Source of the DNA: GCA-2718035 sp964435285
GTDB taxonomy: Bacteria; Bacteroidota; Bacteroidia; Flavobacteriales; TMED113
Direction of reading: 5' to 3'
DNA: 59,800 nt
Assembly (NCBI GenBank): GCA_964435285.1
Contig: CAYSYA010000010.1
Location: forward strand, 1-59,800
Both the position numbers and the translations under genes were made by a program. Below the pieces are notes generated by a model that searched no databases, was not told the origin of the DNA, and saw only the letters and a list, made by a program, of their open reading frames with translations. This document shows, piece by piece, positions 16,896 to 26,152 of the stretch; position 1 is the stretch's first letter; the number at the start of each line of letters is the position of its first letter.

Positions 16896-17796
16896 TTTTC
16901 ATGAGCCAGTATTATTAACAGAATCAATTTCTGCTTTAAATGTTAAACAAAATGGAGTTTATGTTGATGCTACTTTTGGTGGTGGTGGGCATTCTAATGA
17001 AATTTTAAAGAAACTAAGTAAAGATGGAAGGTTGATTGTCTTTGACTTAGATGAAGAAGCGATAAATAAAAATAAAATAATCGACGATAGAGTGATTGCC
17101 ATGAATAAAAACTTTAGATATATTAAAAATTGTGTAAACTCTTTAGGTCTATTTAAAATTGATGGTATTCTTGTTGACTTAGGGGTTTCATCATTTCAAA
17201 TAAATAAAGAGAGAGGCTTTTCATTTAAATCAAATACTGATTTAGATATGAGGATGAATCGATCAGCATCTTTCTCAGCAAATGAAATTTTAAATAATTA
17301 TGATGAAGAAAGCTTGAGTAGAATATTAAAGGAACATGCAGATTTTTCAAATAGTAAAAAATTAGCACAAAAGATAATTTTATACAGAAAGAAAAATAAA
17401 ATAGCATCCACAGAAGATATCGAAAAAATATTCAATGGAGTTTATTATGTGCCAAAGAAAAATCAATTTTTTGCAAGAATTTTTCAAGCAATAAGAATTG
17501 AGGTAAATGATGAATTGAATTCACTAAAGGAGCTGCTAAAATCATCCTTAAATTTGCTAAATCCACATTCAAGATTAGTAGTGATATCGTACCATTCTAT
17601 AGAGGATAGAATAGTAAAAACATTTATGAAATTTGGTCATTTTAGTCCTTATCCAAAAAAAGATTTTTATGGAAATCAATTTCGACCATTTAATTTAATT
17701 AATAAAAAACCCATAATTCCATCAAAAAATGAAATTAGTTTAAATAATCGGGCCAGAAGTGCAAAAATGAGAATTGCAGAGTTTATTCAAATTTAG
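16888..17796 (+). CDS. rsmH: 16S rRNA (cytosine(1402)-N4)-methyltransferase RsmH
   Basis: SAM-dependent methylation of C1402 in the ribosomal P site. Hallmarks are HEPVLL at the start, DATFGGGGHSNEIL for SAM binding, GILVDLGVSSFQ, RGFSFKSNTDLDMRMN, FQAIRIEVNDEL and VISYHSIEDRIVK. The 302-residue length is normal. The gene is second in the cluster and overlaps mraZ by 8 bases. Confidence 0.95.
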   Translation: MSDFHEPVLLTESISALNVKQNGVYVDATFGGGGHSNEILKKLSKDGRLIVFDLDEEAINKNKIIDDRVIAMNKNFRYIKNCVNSLGLFKIDGILVDLGVSSFQINKERGFSFKSNTDLDMRMNRSASFSANEILNNYDEESLSRILKEHADFSNSKKLAQKIILYRKKNKIASTEDIEKIFNGVYYVPKKNQFFARIFQAIRIEVNDELNSLKELLKSSLNLLNPHSRLVVISYHSIEDRIVKTFMKFGHFSPYPKKDFYGNQFRPFNLINKKPIIPSKNEISLNNRARSAKMRIAEFIQI

Positions 17797-17808
17797 AAAA
17801 TTAGTGAT

Positions 17809-18075
17809 ATGATATTTAAAAACATATTAATACATAATAGTTGGAGATTTTTACTACTATTTTTTTCTATGTCTTTAGTTAGTATTGTAGCCTCATTAAT
17901 GATGGATCAAAAATTATATATAAAGCAAAAAAATAAAGAAAAAATTGAGTTTTTAAAAGCGTCTTTTTCTGAATCTAGAAAAGAATTAATTGATTTAAAA
18001 AAGAAGGTTATTATCAACGCTGAAAAATTTAATCTAAAAAAAAATTCTAACGTAATATTAATCAAATATGAATAG
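17809..18075 (+). CDS. ftsL: FtsL-like cell division protein
   Basis: An 88-residue bitopic protein with a short cytoplasmic head, one membrane helix (about residues 14-32, LLLFFSMSLVSIVASLMM) and a lysine-rich coiled-coil periplasmic part (KQKNKEKIEFLKASFSESRK). It was identified mainly by position between rsmH and the transpeptidase gene, the constant place of FtsL, because the sequence is poorly conserved. FtsL bridges FtsQ and the FtsW/FtsI synthase. It overlaps ftsI by 8 bases. Confidence 0.78.
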   Translation: MIFKNILIHNSWRFLLLFFSMSLVSIVASLMMDQKLYIKQKNKEKIEFLKASFSESRKELIDLKKKVIINAEKFNLKKNSNVILIKYE

Positions 18076-19909
18076 AGAATTACGTATAAGATTAAGTCTT
18101 GTAGTGATAGGTATTTTATCATTTGGTTCTTTCCTAATTTATTCATTAGTATTTTTTGATTTTGATATTTCAAAAAACTTTGTAACTCCAAAAATTTTGT
18201 ATGCTTCTAGGGGAGATATTTATAGTTGTAATTATCAATTAATGTCAACCAGTCCAATAATGTATAACATAGCAATTGATCCAACTTTTGCAAAACAGAA
18301 AAATAAAAATTTCGAAAACGATTTAATAATTTTAGCTAAAGAACTGGATGCATTAGGATTTCAGGATTATAAGAAATTCACACAAAAAATTGATAAATGT
18401 GTCGAAAAAAAAAGCAGATATCTATCAATAAAACGACAAGCTTCTATTTATGAGAGAGAAAAATTAAAAAGTTTACCAATACTTAAAAATGGTAGAAATT
18501 ACGGATACATCGAGGAAATTATAAGAACAAATAGATTTAAACCAAATAATTTATTGGCTTCAAAATTATTAGGAAAAGTAAACATAAATAAAAAAAACAA
18601 AGCGTATTTACAATTCGGAGAAAGGCAAATACCAAATGGAGGTTTAGAATTATCGTACGATTATTTGCTAAGGGGGAGAGACGGTTACCTATTACAAAAA
18701 AAATTAAAAAACAATGTTTCAAAACCTTTACCCTCCTTTCATTCAATCTTACCACAGGATGGGAAGGATATAATTACAACAATTGACTTAAATATACAAG
18801 AACTTGCACATGTCTCTTTAGTTTCAAAATTAAAAGAATTTGAAGCTCGTTTTGGCACTGTTATTATTATGGAAGTCGAGTCTGGGAATATAAAAGCCAT
18901 GGTGAATCTTGGAAGGTTAAATTCAAAAATTTATTTAGAGGATTGGAATTATGCTGTGTATGGGAACCCCCTCATACGAGGGTTTAAAAAAATGGAGCCA
19001 GGCTCTACTTTTAAATTAGCATCTTATTTAGCGTACTTTGAAGATGGAGGAAATATTGAAGACACAATAAATACATTCAATGGAAACTTTAAGGTTCCTA
19101 ACACTAAAAAAAATATTATTGATTCAGAAAAAAATTTAGGAATAATTTCCTACAATGAGGCCTTCTCAACCTCTTCTAATGTTGGGGTAGCCAGAATGAT
19201 TTTAAAAAATTATAAACAAAATCCAACTAAATTTTTAAATCACATTAATATTTTCGGACTTAATGAAAAATCATACATAGACTTAAGTAATGAGCCTATT
19301 CCTTATATAATTCATCCAGATCATTCAAATTGGTCTGAAATAAGTTTACCTTGGATGTCATATGGATATGGTGTAAATTTAACTCCTTTACAAACACTAA
19401 CATTTTATAATGCAATAGCTAATAATGGTATAAGAGTAACACCTAAATTAGTTAGTCATTATATTGACGGAGTCGATACAATTCAACTAAATAGAAATTT
19501 AGTAACAAGTAAAAAAATATGTTCTGATCAAGCATTAGAAAAAGCACATACTATTTTAAGGAACGCAGTTTTAAATGGTACGGGAAAAAAATTAAATGAT
19601 CTAAATGTCCTAATTTCAGGAAAAACAGGAACTATAGTAACAAATTATGATTCGAAAAAAGATACTACTAAGACATATCAAAGTTCTTTTGTTGGTTTTT
19701 TTCCTTCCAATAAACCAAAATATAGTTGTATAGTTCTTATAGATAATCCAAACCCAGAAATAGGTTATTATGGTTCTGACGTTGCTTTGCCAGTATTCAA
19801 AAATATTGTAAATGGATTGAAATACAATGACACAATTATTGTAAGTAAATCAGTTATTTCAAATTTTTCTTTTGATACAATTATAAAATCAAGTAATAAA
19901 TTTTTTTAA
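18068..19909 (+). CDS. ftsI: peptidoglycan D,D-transpeptidase FtsI (class B PBP)
   Basis: Septal transpeptidase with one N-terminal membrane helix (residues about 9-30). A dimerisation/pedestal domain follows (ILYASRGDIYSCN, ELSYDYLLRGRDGYLL). The catalytic domain carries STFK with nucleophile S313, SSN at 369-371 and KTG at 519-521, all intact. The length of 613 residues is slightly short for Bacteroidetes PBP2/3 but complete. No C-terminal PASTA domain is present. It partners with FtsW, encoded later in the cluster. Confidence 0.92.
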   Translation: MNRELRIRLSLVVIGILSFGSFLIYSLVFFDFDISKNFVTPKILYASRGDIYSCNYQLMSTSPIMYNIAIDPTFAKQKNKNFENDLIILAKELDALGFQDYKKFTQKIDKCVEKKSRYLSIKRQASIYEREKLKSLPILKNGRNYGYIEEIIRTNRFKPNNLLASKLLGKVNINKKNKAYLQFGERQIPNGGLELSYDYLLRGRDGYLLQKKLKNNVSKPLPSFHSILPQDGKDIITTIDLNIQELAHVSLVSKLKEFEARFGTVIIMEVESGNIKAMVNLGRLNSKIYLEDWNYAVYGNPLIRGFKKMEPGSTFKLASYLAYFEDGGNIEDTINTFNGNFKVPNTKKNIIDSEKNLGIISYNEAFSTSSNVGVARMILKNYKQNPTKFLNHINIFGLNEKSYIDLSNEPIPYIIHPDHSNWSEISLPWMSYGYGVNLTPLQTLTFYNAIANNGIRVTPKLVSHYIDGVDTIQLNRNLVTSKKICSDQALEKAHTILRNAVLNGTGKKLNDLNVLISGKTGTIVTNYDSKKDTTKTYQSSFVGFFPSNKPKYSCIVLIDNPNPEIGYYGSDVALPVFKNIVNGLKYNDTIIVSKSVISNFSFDTIIKSSNKFF

Positions 19910-19911
19910 GT

Positions 19912-21366
19912 ATGCAGTTATTAAAAGATTTATTAGAAAAAGTTGACAAACAATCCATTAAAGGAAAAGATGATAAATTTATAGGCAGTATTGCTTATGA
20001 TTCTAGAAAAGCGATTAAAAATTCGTTATTTATTGCAATAAAAGGAATAGTTTTCGATAGTCATGAATTTATAGAAGAAGCTATTCAATCAGGTTCTGTA
20101 GCAGTAGTATGTGAAGAGTTTCCCAAAAAATTAAATAATAATATTACATACATCAAAGTAAATAATTCTAGAAAATGTTTGGGCGTTATTTCAAGCAATT
20201 TTTTTAATAAACCCTCAAATAAATTAAAAATTATTGGAGTTACTGGTACTAATGGTAAAACAACAATAACAACATTATTATTTAATTTATTCCGGTCACT
20301 TAATTACAAGTGTGGATTAATTTCAACAATTGAAAATAGAATTAATGATGAAATTATATCTACAAATTCCACTACACCTGATTCTTATAAAATTAATGAG
20401 TTGTTTAATGAGATGGTCAAAAGTGGTTGTGAATTTTGTTTTATGGAGGTAAGTTCTCATGGAATTAAACAAGATAGAATTTTTGGTATTAATTTTTCAT
20501 TTGCAGTATTTACAAATATTAGCAGAGACCATCTAGATTATCATAAAAACCTGGAAGATTATATTTTAACTAAAAAGAAGTTTTTTGATGATTTAGAAAG
20601 TTCATCAATTGCTATAGTAAATAAGGATGATATATACTCTGAAAAAATGGTTTCTGATTGTAAAGCCAAGAAAATCTATTACTCAATAAATTCATCAGAT
20701 TCGGACCATCAAGCAGAAATAATAAATAATAATTTTAATGGTCTTGAGATTTTGATTGACCGCCATATTTTAAAAACTAATATTACAGGTTATTTTAATG
20801 TTTACAATTTATTAGCAATATATTGTGTTGCAACACGAATTTATAAAGACAAATTTCAATTATTAAAATCTTTATCTGGATTAAAAAATATCTTAGGTCG
20901 TTTTAATATAATTAAAAATAAAAAAGGAATAAATGCAATAGTTGACTATGCTCATTCTCCCGGAGCTATTGAATCAGTGTTTCATTCAATATTAAAAATT
21001 AAAGAAAACAAACAAAAAATAATTACTGTAATTGGATGCGGTGGTAATAGGGATATTGGTAAACGACCATTAATGGGTAATATTTCATATTACAACAGCG
21101 ATACTACAATATTCACATCAGATAACCCAAGAGATGAAGATATCATGAAAATCATAGATGAAATGTGTACTGATTTAAATGAATTAGAACATAAACAGTT
21201 AATTAAAATACCTGAACGAGCAAAGGCTATTGAGAGAGGAGTAAGATTAGCAAAAAGAAATGATATTGTTTTGATACTTGGTAAAGGACATGAGAAATAT
21301 CAGGAGATTAAAGGAGTTAAGTATCCATTTGATGATTATGAAGTGCTTAGAAAAATATTAAAATAA
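19912..21366 (+). CDS. murE: UDP-MurNAc-tripeptide synthetase MurE, meso-DAP type
   Basis: ATP-dependent addition of the third stem-peptide residue. P-loop GVTGTNGKTTITTLL, carbamylated-Lys region, MEVSSHG, TNISRDHLDYH and GHEKYQEIKG are all present. TSDNPRDED contains the DNPR motif that selects meso-diaminopimelate over lysine, so the peptidoglycan is predicted to be the DAP type. The length of 484 residues is normal; the gene starts 2 bases after ftsI. Confidence 0.95.
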   Translation: MQLLKDLLEKVDKQSIKGKDDKFIGSIAYDSRKAIKNSLFIAIKGIVFDSHEFIEEAIQSGSVAVVCEEFPKKLNNNITYIKVNNSRKCLGVISSNFFNKPSNKLKIIGVTGTNGKTTITTLLFNLFRSLNYKCGLISTIENRINDEIISTNSTTPDSYKINELFNEMVKSGCEFCFMEVSSHGIKQDRIFGINFSFAVFTNISRDHLDYHKNLEDYILTKKKFFDDLESSSIAIVNKDDIYSEKMVSDCKAKKIYYSINSSDSDHQAEIINNNFNGLEILIDRHILKTNITGYFNVYNLLAIYCVATRIYKDKFQLLKSLSGLKNILGRFNIIKNKKGINAIVDYAHSPGAIESVFHSILKIKENKQKIITVIGCGGNRDIGKRPLMGNISYYNSDTTIFTSDNPRDEDIMKIIDEMCTDLNELEHKQLIKIPERAKAIERGVRLAKRNDIVLILGKGHEKYQEIKGVKYPFDDYEVLRKILK

Positions 21367-21371
21367 TTATT

Positions 21372-22622
21372 ATGATTTATTATTTAACTGAAATTTTAAA
21401 AGATAAAATAATGTATGGTGAACAAATATCAAATTTGTTTTCTTACATATCATTTAGATCTGCTCTGGCAGTAATTTTTTCATTGATAATTACTACATAT
21501 TTTGGAAAATCAATAATTACTTTTTTACACAAAAAATCAGTTGGTGAAAATATCAGAAAATTGGGATTAAATGGTGAGAAACAAAAGGAAGGCGTTCCAA
21601 CAATGGGAGGGTTAATTATTTTACTAGGTATTTTAGTTCCTACATTTTTGTTATGTAAATTAAATAACATCTATGTAATCCTAATGATATTAACAAGTGT
21701 TTGGATTGGATGTATTGGTTTTGTCGATGATTATATTAAAGTATTTAAAAAGAAAAAGAAGGGTTTAGCAGGAAGATTTAAAATTTTTGGTCAAATTGTT
21801 TTAGGATGTATAGTTAGTATCATTTTATATTTTCATCCCAGTGTAACCGTACAAGAAAAGATTCCTTTAACATCAAGCACTAAAAATAATACTGAGATAA
21901 TAAATGATAATTTTATAATTAATGAAGTCTTTCAAGAAGAAAAAAAATCAACAAATACTACGATTCCTTTTTTTAAAGATAATCAATTTGATTATTCCTC
22001 AATTTTAACTTTTGTAGGATTAAATAAGAAATGGACTTGGTTAATTTATCTAATAATTGTTGTATTTATTATATCCGCAGTATCAAATGGTGCAAATTTA
22101 ACTGACGGAATTGATGGTTTAGCGACTGGAACCTCAGCTATAATTGGAACTTGCCTTACAGTTTTTGCGTATGTCTCAAGTAATGCAATAACATCAGATT
22201 ATTTAAACATAATGTTTATCCCTAATAGCTCAGAGTTAGTTGTTTTTATGTCTGCTTTTGTTGGATCTTGTGTTGGTTTTTTATGGTATAACTCTTATCC
22301 AGCACAAGTATTCATGGGCGATACAGGTAGTTTATCATTAGGTGCCATAATTGCAGTTTGCGCAATAACTATAAGAAAAGAATTATTAATACCTATTTTT
22401 TGCGGTGTTTTTTTTATTGAAAGTATTTCAGTAATACTCCAAGTATCTTACTTCAAGTACACCAAAAAAAAATACGGAACAGGCCGGAGAATTTTTTTAA
22501 TGTCCCCCCTACATCATCATTTTCAAAAAAAAGGAATTCATGAAAGTAAAATATCAACTCGATTTTGGATAGTATGTATTTTCCTTGTAATAATTGCTTT
22601 TGTCACACTAAAAATCAGGTAA
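21372..22622 (+). CDS. mraY: phospho-MurNAc-pentapeptide transferase MraY
   Basis: Polytopic inner-membrane enzyme making lipid I. Conserved loops include GVPTMGGLIIL, VWIGCIGFVDDYIKV with the Asp pair, NLTDGIDGLATG, AQVFMGDTGSLSLGA and FLMSPLHHHFQKKG. The 416-residue length is greater than in proteobacteria owing to a hydrophilic insertion between helices at about residues 155-215, which Bacteroidetes MraY proteins share. The stop and the next start form TAATG (1-base overlap). Confidence 0.95.
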   Translation: MIYYLTEILKDKIMYGEQISNLFSYISFRSALAVIFSLIITTYFGKSIITFLHKKSVGENIRKLGLNGEKQKEGVPTMGGLIILLGILVPTFLLCKLNNIYVILMILTSVWIGCIGFVDDYIKVFKKKKKGLAGRFKIFGQIVLGCIVSIILYFHPSVTVQEKIPLTSSTKNNTEIINDNFIINEVFQEEKKSTNTTIPFFKDNQFDYSSILTFVGLNKKWTWLIYLIIVVFIISAVSNGANLTDGIDGLATGTSAIIGTCLTVFAYVSSNAITSDYLNIMFIPNSSELVVFMSAFVGSCVGFLWYNSYPAQVFMGDTGSLSLGAIIAVCAITIRKELLIPIFCGVFFIESISVILQVSYFKYTKKKYGTGRRIFLMSPLHHHFQKKGIHESKISTRFWIVCIFLVIIAFVTLKIR

Positions 22623-23956
22623 TGAAAAATATATTAGTTATCGGATCTGGTTTAAGTGGAATAGGCGCATCTAAGTTAGCTAAGTCTAAAGGTCATCATG
22701 TCATACTAACTGATTCTAAAAAAATTAACTCTAATGTCAAAGAGTTTTTAAATTCTGTGAATATTTCATTTGAAGAAGAAAATCATTCATATAAAAATTT
22801 AGAATGGGCTGATGAAATTATTATAAGTCCAGGAATTAGTAAGAATACAGATTATGTAAAACTTGCTATAGAGAAAAAAGTACCCATTATCTCTGAAATA
22901 GAATTTGCATCGAGATTTACAAATAAACCAATTATTGCAGTTACTGGCACAAATGGTAAAACTACAACATGTAGCTTATTATATTACATACTTAAAAATG
23001 CAAAACTAAACCCTAGACTATGTGGAAATATTGGAGTATCATTTTCTGAAGTATTAGCTTCAAATCCAGGGGATGTCTACGTTTTAGAAGTTAGCAGTTT
23101 TCAATTAGAAAATATATTGAAGTTTAAACCCAATATTTCAATTTTATTAAATCTTACCTCCGATCATTTAGATAGATATAATAATAATAAGGAGTATTAT
23201 TTTGACACAAAAATGTTAATCCAAAAAAATCAAAATGAAAAAGACTTCTTCATTTATTCTAATGAAGACAACAATATAAATTCTAGAATTAGTAATTCTA
23301 GCAAGCAAAAATTACACTCTTTCGGGAATTTAAATAATTCAAAAAATACATCTGCTTGGGTAGATGGCAATCAATTAATTATTAAAAACAATAAAAATTT
23401 ATTTACTATGTTATTACACGAAATGGCCCTACAAGGCAAACACAATATTTACAATTCGATGGCAGCAGGTATAGCTTCTAAAATTTTAGGTGTCTCTAAC
23501 GATGTCTTAAGAATGTCACTCATAAATTTTAAAGGAGTTGAACATCGTTTAGAAAAAGTCTTAAAATTGGATGGTAGAGTATTTATTAACGATTCAAAAG
23601 CAACTAATTGTAATGCAGTTTATTTTGCTTTAGAGTCTATTAAATCACCAATTGTCTGGATATGTGGGGGTATTGATAAAGGTAATAATTATGATCAATT
23701 AAATAATTTAGTTAAAGACAAAGTTCACACTATAGTTGTGATGGGGAAATCATCTAAAAAAATTATTAATCATTTTAAAGAAATTGTCCCAAATATTATT
23801 AATGTTGATAATATGCAAACAGCAGTTTCACAAGCATATCGATTAGGTAAAAACGGTGATAGTATATTATTGTCACCAGCTTGCTCTAGTTTTGACCAAT
23901 TCCAAAATTATGAAGAAAGAGGGAGAGTTTTCAAAGAGTGTGTCTTTAGTTTATAA
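22622..23956 (+). CDS. murD: UDP-MurNAc-L-alanine:D-glutamate ligase MurD
   Basis: Adds D-glutamate in the cytoplasm. I place the start at the ATG at 22622, where NILVIGSGLSGIGASKLAKS opens the UDP-binding Rossmann domain. A longer frame back to 22565 would add 19 residues lying wholly within mraY and is rejected. The P-loop IAVTGTNGKTTT, the NLTSDHLDRY segment, VFINDSKATN and LLSPACSSFDQF are all as expected. The length is 444 residues. Confidence 0.94.
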   Translation: MKNILVIGSGLSGIGASKLAKSKGHHVILTDSKKINSNVKEFLNSVNISFEEENHSYKNLEWADEIIISPGISKNTDYVKLAIEKKVPIISEIEFASRFTNKPIIAVTGTNGKTTTCSLLYYILKNAKLNPRLCGNIGVSFSEVLASNPGDVYVLEVSSFQLENILKFKPNISILLNLTSDHLDRYNNNKEYYFDTKMLIQKNQNEKDFFIYSNEDNNINSRISNSSKQKLHSFGNLNNSKNTSAWVDGNQLIIKNNKNLFTMLLHEMALQGKHNIYNSMAAGIASKILGVSNDVLRMSLINFKGVEHRLEKVLKLDGRVFINDSKATNCNAVYFALESIKSPIVWICGGIDKGNNYDQLNNLVKDKVHTIVVMGKSSKKIINHFKEIVPNIINVDNMQTAVSQAYRLGKNGDSILLSPACSSFDQFQNYEERGRVFKECVFSL

Positions 23957-23967
23957 ATAAATATTTG

Positions 23968-25077
23968 ATGTTAAATAATTATTTAAGAGGTGATAAGTTT
24001 ATTTGGTTTATAGCTATTTTCTTAGCTTGCACATCTTGTCTAGTTGTTTTCACTTGTTCTGAATCAGTAAAAAATTTATTTAATCATTTATTTCATCTAA
24101 CATCAGGCCTTTCTTTAATGTTTCTTTTTTCAAGAGTTCATTATAAATACTTAACAAATGGTTCACTTTTATTTTTCATTTTTTCTATTATTTTATTGCT
24201 TATTGTAATAATAAAACCTTTACCAGATGTAGAAGGAATTATTGATGCTCGTCGGTGGATTAAAATCTTTGGTTTAAACTTTCAACCATCAGAGCTAGCA
24301 AAATTTAGTTTAGTATTATTACTATCAAGAAACCTTTCAATTTTTGATCATAAATCGTTGAATTTTAAAGACCACTTTAAATTTTTTTATTTTCCAATAT
24401 TAATTTCATTTGCATTAATATTTAAGACTAATGGGTCAACAGCATTAATAATATTAATTTCGTCTTTGATAGTTTTATTTATTTCTGAATTTAACATAAA
24501 AAAAATATTTAAATTTTTATTTTTAAATGCTCTTCTAATCTTAATAGGAATCTTTATTTTATCCCAATTCACATCAAACAGTAGAGTTGGGACTTGGAAA
24601 AGTAGAATAAATAATTTTATCAGCGGAGAATCATCATATCAGGTAAATATTTCAAAAAAAGCAATAGCTACTGGTAAGTGGAGTGGTTTGGGGCCGGGAA
24701 AAAGTGTGCAAAAGCACGTCCTTCCGCATGCCTCTTCAGACTTCATTTTTGCAATTATTATTGAAGAATATAGTATTGTTGGGGGCATTTTAATTTTAGG
24801 ATTATATATTTCTTTTTTAATTAGGATTTTAGCAATTTCTTTGAGAATTAAATTAATGTTTCCATATTTATTATTAATCGGACTAGGAGTTTTAATTGTT
24901 TTTCAAGCTTTTTTAAATATGAGTGTTTCTCTTGGAATAGTCCCTGTAACTGGACAAACTTTACCTTTAATAAGTAAAGGTGGTAGCTCTATATGGATTA
25001 CAAGTATTGCAATAGGAATAATTTTAAATATCTCACACCAGTTTAATAAAAAAAATATTAATCATGAAAAACAATAG
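23968..25077 (+). CDS. ftsW: peptidoglycan glycosyltransferase / division protein FtsW
   Basis: SEDS-family membrane polymerase partnering FtsI. About ten hydrophobic helices are visible. The conserved DARRWIKIFGLNFQPSEL-A-K motif and the HASSDFIFAIIIEEYSIVGG loop with the catalytic Asp region are present, as is GQTLPLISKGGSS near the end. The ATG at 23968 is chosen over the TTG codon immediately before it. At 369 residues it is full length. It overlaps murG by 14 bases. Confidence 0.93.
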   Translation: MLNNYLRGDKFIWFIAIFLACTSCLVVFTCSESVKNLFNHLFHLTSGLSLMFLFSRVHYKYLTNGSLLFFIFSIILLLIVIIKPLPDVEGIIDARRWIKIFGLNFQPSELAKFSLVLLLSRNLSIFDHKSLNFKDHFKFFYFPILISFALIFKTNGSTALIILISSLIVLFISEFNIKKIFKFLFLNALLILIGIFILSQFTSNSRVGTWKSRINNFISGESSYQVNISKKAIATGKWSGLGPGKSVQKHVLPHASSDFIFAIIIEEYSIVGGILILGLYISFLIRILAISLRIKLMFPYLLLIGLGVLIVFQAFLNMSVSLGIVPVTGQTLPLISKGGSSIWITSIAIGIILNISHQFNKKNINHEKQ

Positions 25078-26152
25078 AGTGATAATTAGCGGTGGGGGTA
25101 CAGCAGGTCATATTTTTCCTGCTATTTCTATTGCAGAAGAATTAAATAGTTCTGGAAAAATATATAATATTTTATTTGTAGGCGCTAAAAAAAGAATGGA
25201 AATGCAAAAAGTTCCCTTAGCAGGTTATAAAATAGAGGGCATCTGGATTGATGGTTTTCAAAGAAGCTTTACTATAAGGAATTTTATGTTTCCTTTTAAG
25301 TTGGGAATTAGTTTAATACATTCTTTTTTTATCTTATTAAAATTTAAACCAAAATTTGTTGTAGGCACAGGTGGTTTTGCTAGTGGACCTTTATTATTTG
25401 CTGCTTCAATTCTAAGAATCCCAACTATAATTCACGAGCAAAATTCTTTTCCAGGTATCACCAATAGATTATTGTCTAAGTTCGTAGATAAAATTTGTGT
25501 ATCTTATGACGGTATGGAGAGTTACTTTCCAAATAAAAAAATTGTAAAAACAGGTAATCCAATTCGAAAATATTTATATGAAAAAACTAATAAAATTAAG
25601 GCTGTAGAATATTTTGATTTAGACCCTACAAAAAAAACAATTTTAATAGTGGGTGGAAGTTTAGGAGCAGAACCTATTAATAAAGTAATTTCAAATAAAA
25701 TTTTTAGATTTTCTAATTATCAAATTATTTGGCAAACAGGAAAGTTTAATTACAACGAGTATAAAGAATTAGCTTCAAACTACAAAAATGTAAATGTTTT
25801 TAAATTCATAGAAAAAATGAATTATGCTTATAGTGCTGCTGATATTATTATTTCGAGAGCTGGGGCATTAGCAATAGCAGAAATTTGTTTTTTACAAAAA
25901 ACAGCAATATTAGTACCATCTCCATATGTTTCAGAAAATCATCAAATGAAAAATGCAGAGGCGTTGGTAAATAAACAAGCCTGTGTTTTAATTGAGGAGC
26001 ATAAATTAGAAACCAATTTATTGGAATCAATAAATAAGTTATTAGGAGATACTAAGTACAGCCAAAGATTAGCTTCAAATGCTAAATCACTAAGTTTTAA
26101 TAATCCATCTTCAAAAATAGTTAAGGTATTAAATAATTTAATATATGATTAA
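25064..26152 (+). CDS. murG: UDP-GlcNAc:lipid I GlcNAc transferase MurG
   Basis: Peripheral inner-membrane GT-B enzyme converting lipid I to lipid II. Signatures: ISGGGTAGHIFPAISIAEEL at the N-terminus, GTGGFASGPLL, IHEQNSFPGITNRLLSKFVD, VGGSLGAEPIN, and the UDP-GlcNAc site SRAGALAIAEICFLQK-TAIL. The 362-residue length is normal. It overlaps ftsW by 14 and murC by 8 bases. Confidence 0.95.
   Translation: MKNNRVIISGGGTAGHIFPAISIAEELNSSGKIYNILFVGAKKRMEMQKVPLAGYKIEGIWIDGFQRSFTIRNFMFPFKLGISLIHSFFILLKFKPKFVVGTGGFASGPLLFAASILRIPTIIHEQNSFPGITNRLLSKFVDKICVSYDGMESYFPNKKIVKTGNPIRKYLYEKTNKIKAVEYFDLDPTKKTILIVGGSLGAEPINKVISNKIFRFSNYQIIWQTGKFNYNEYKELASNYKNVNVFKFIEKMNYAYSAADIIISRAGALAIAEICFLQKTAILVPSPYVSENHQMKNAEALVNKQACVLIEEHKLETNLLESINKLLGDTKYSQRLASNAKSLSFNNPSSKIVKVLNNLIYD

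Noticed and set aside
22565..22621. Extended murD start
   Set aside because: The extra 19 residues lie within mraY and precede the conserved NILVIGSG opening; the TAATG junction gives the natural start at 22622.
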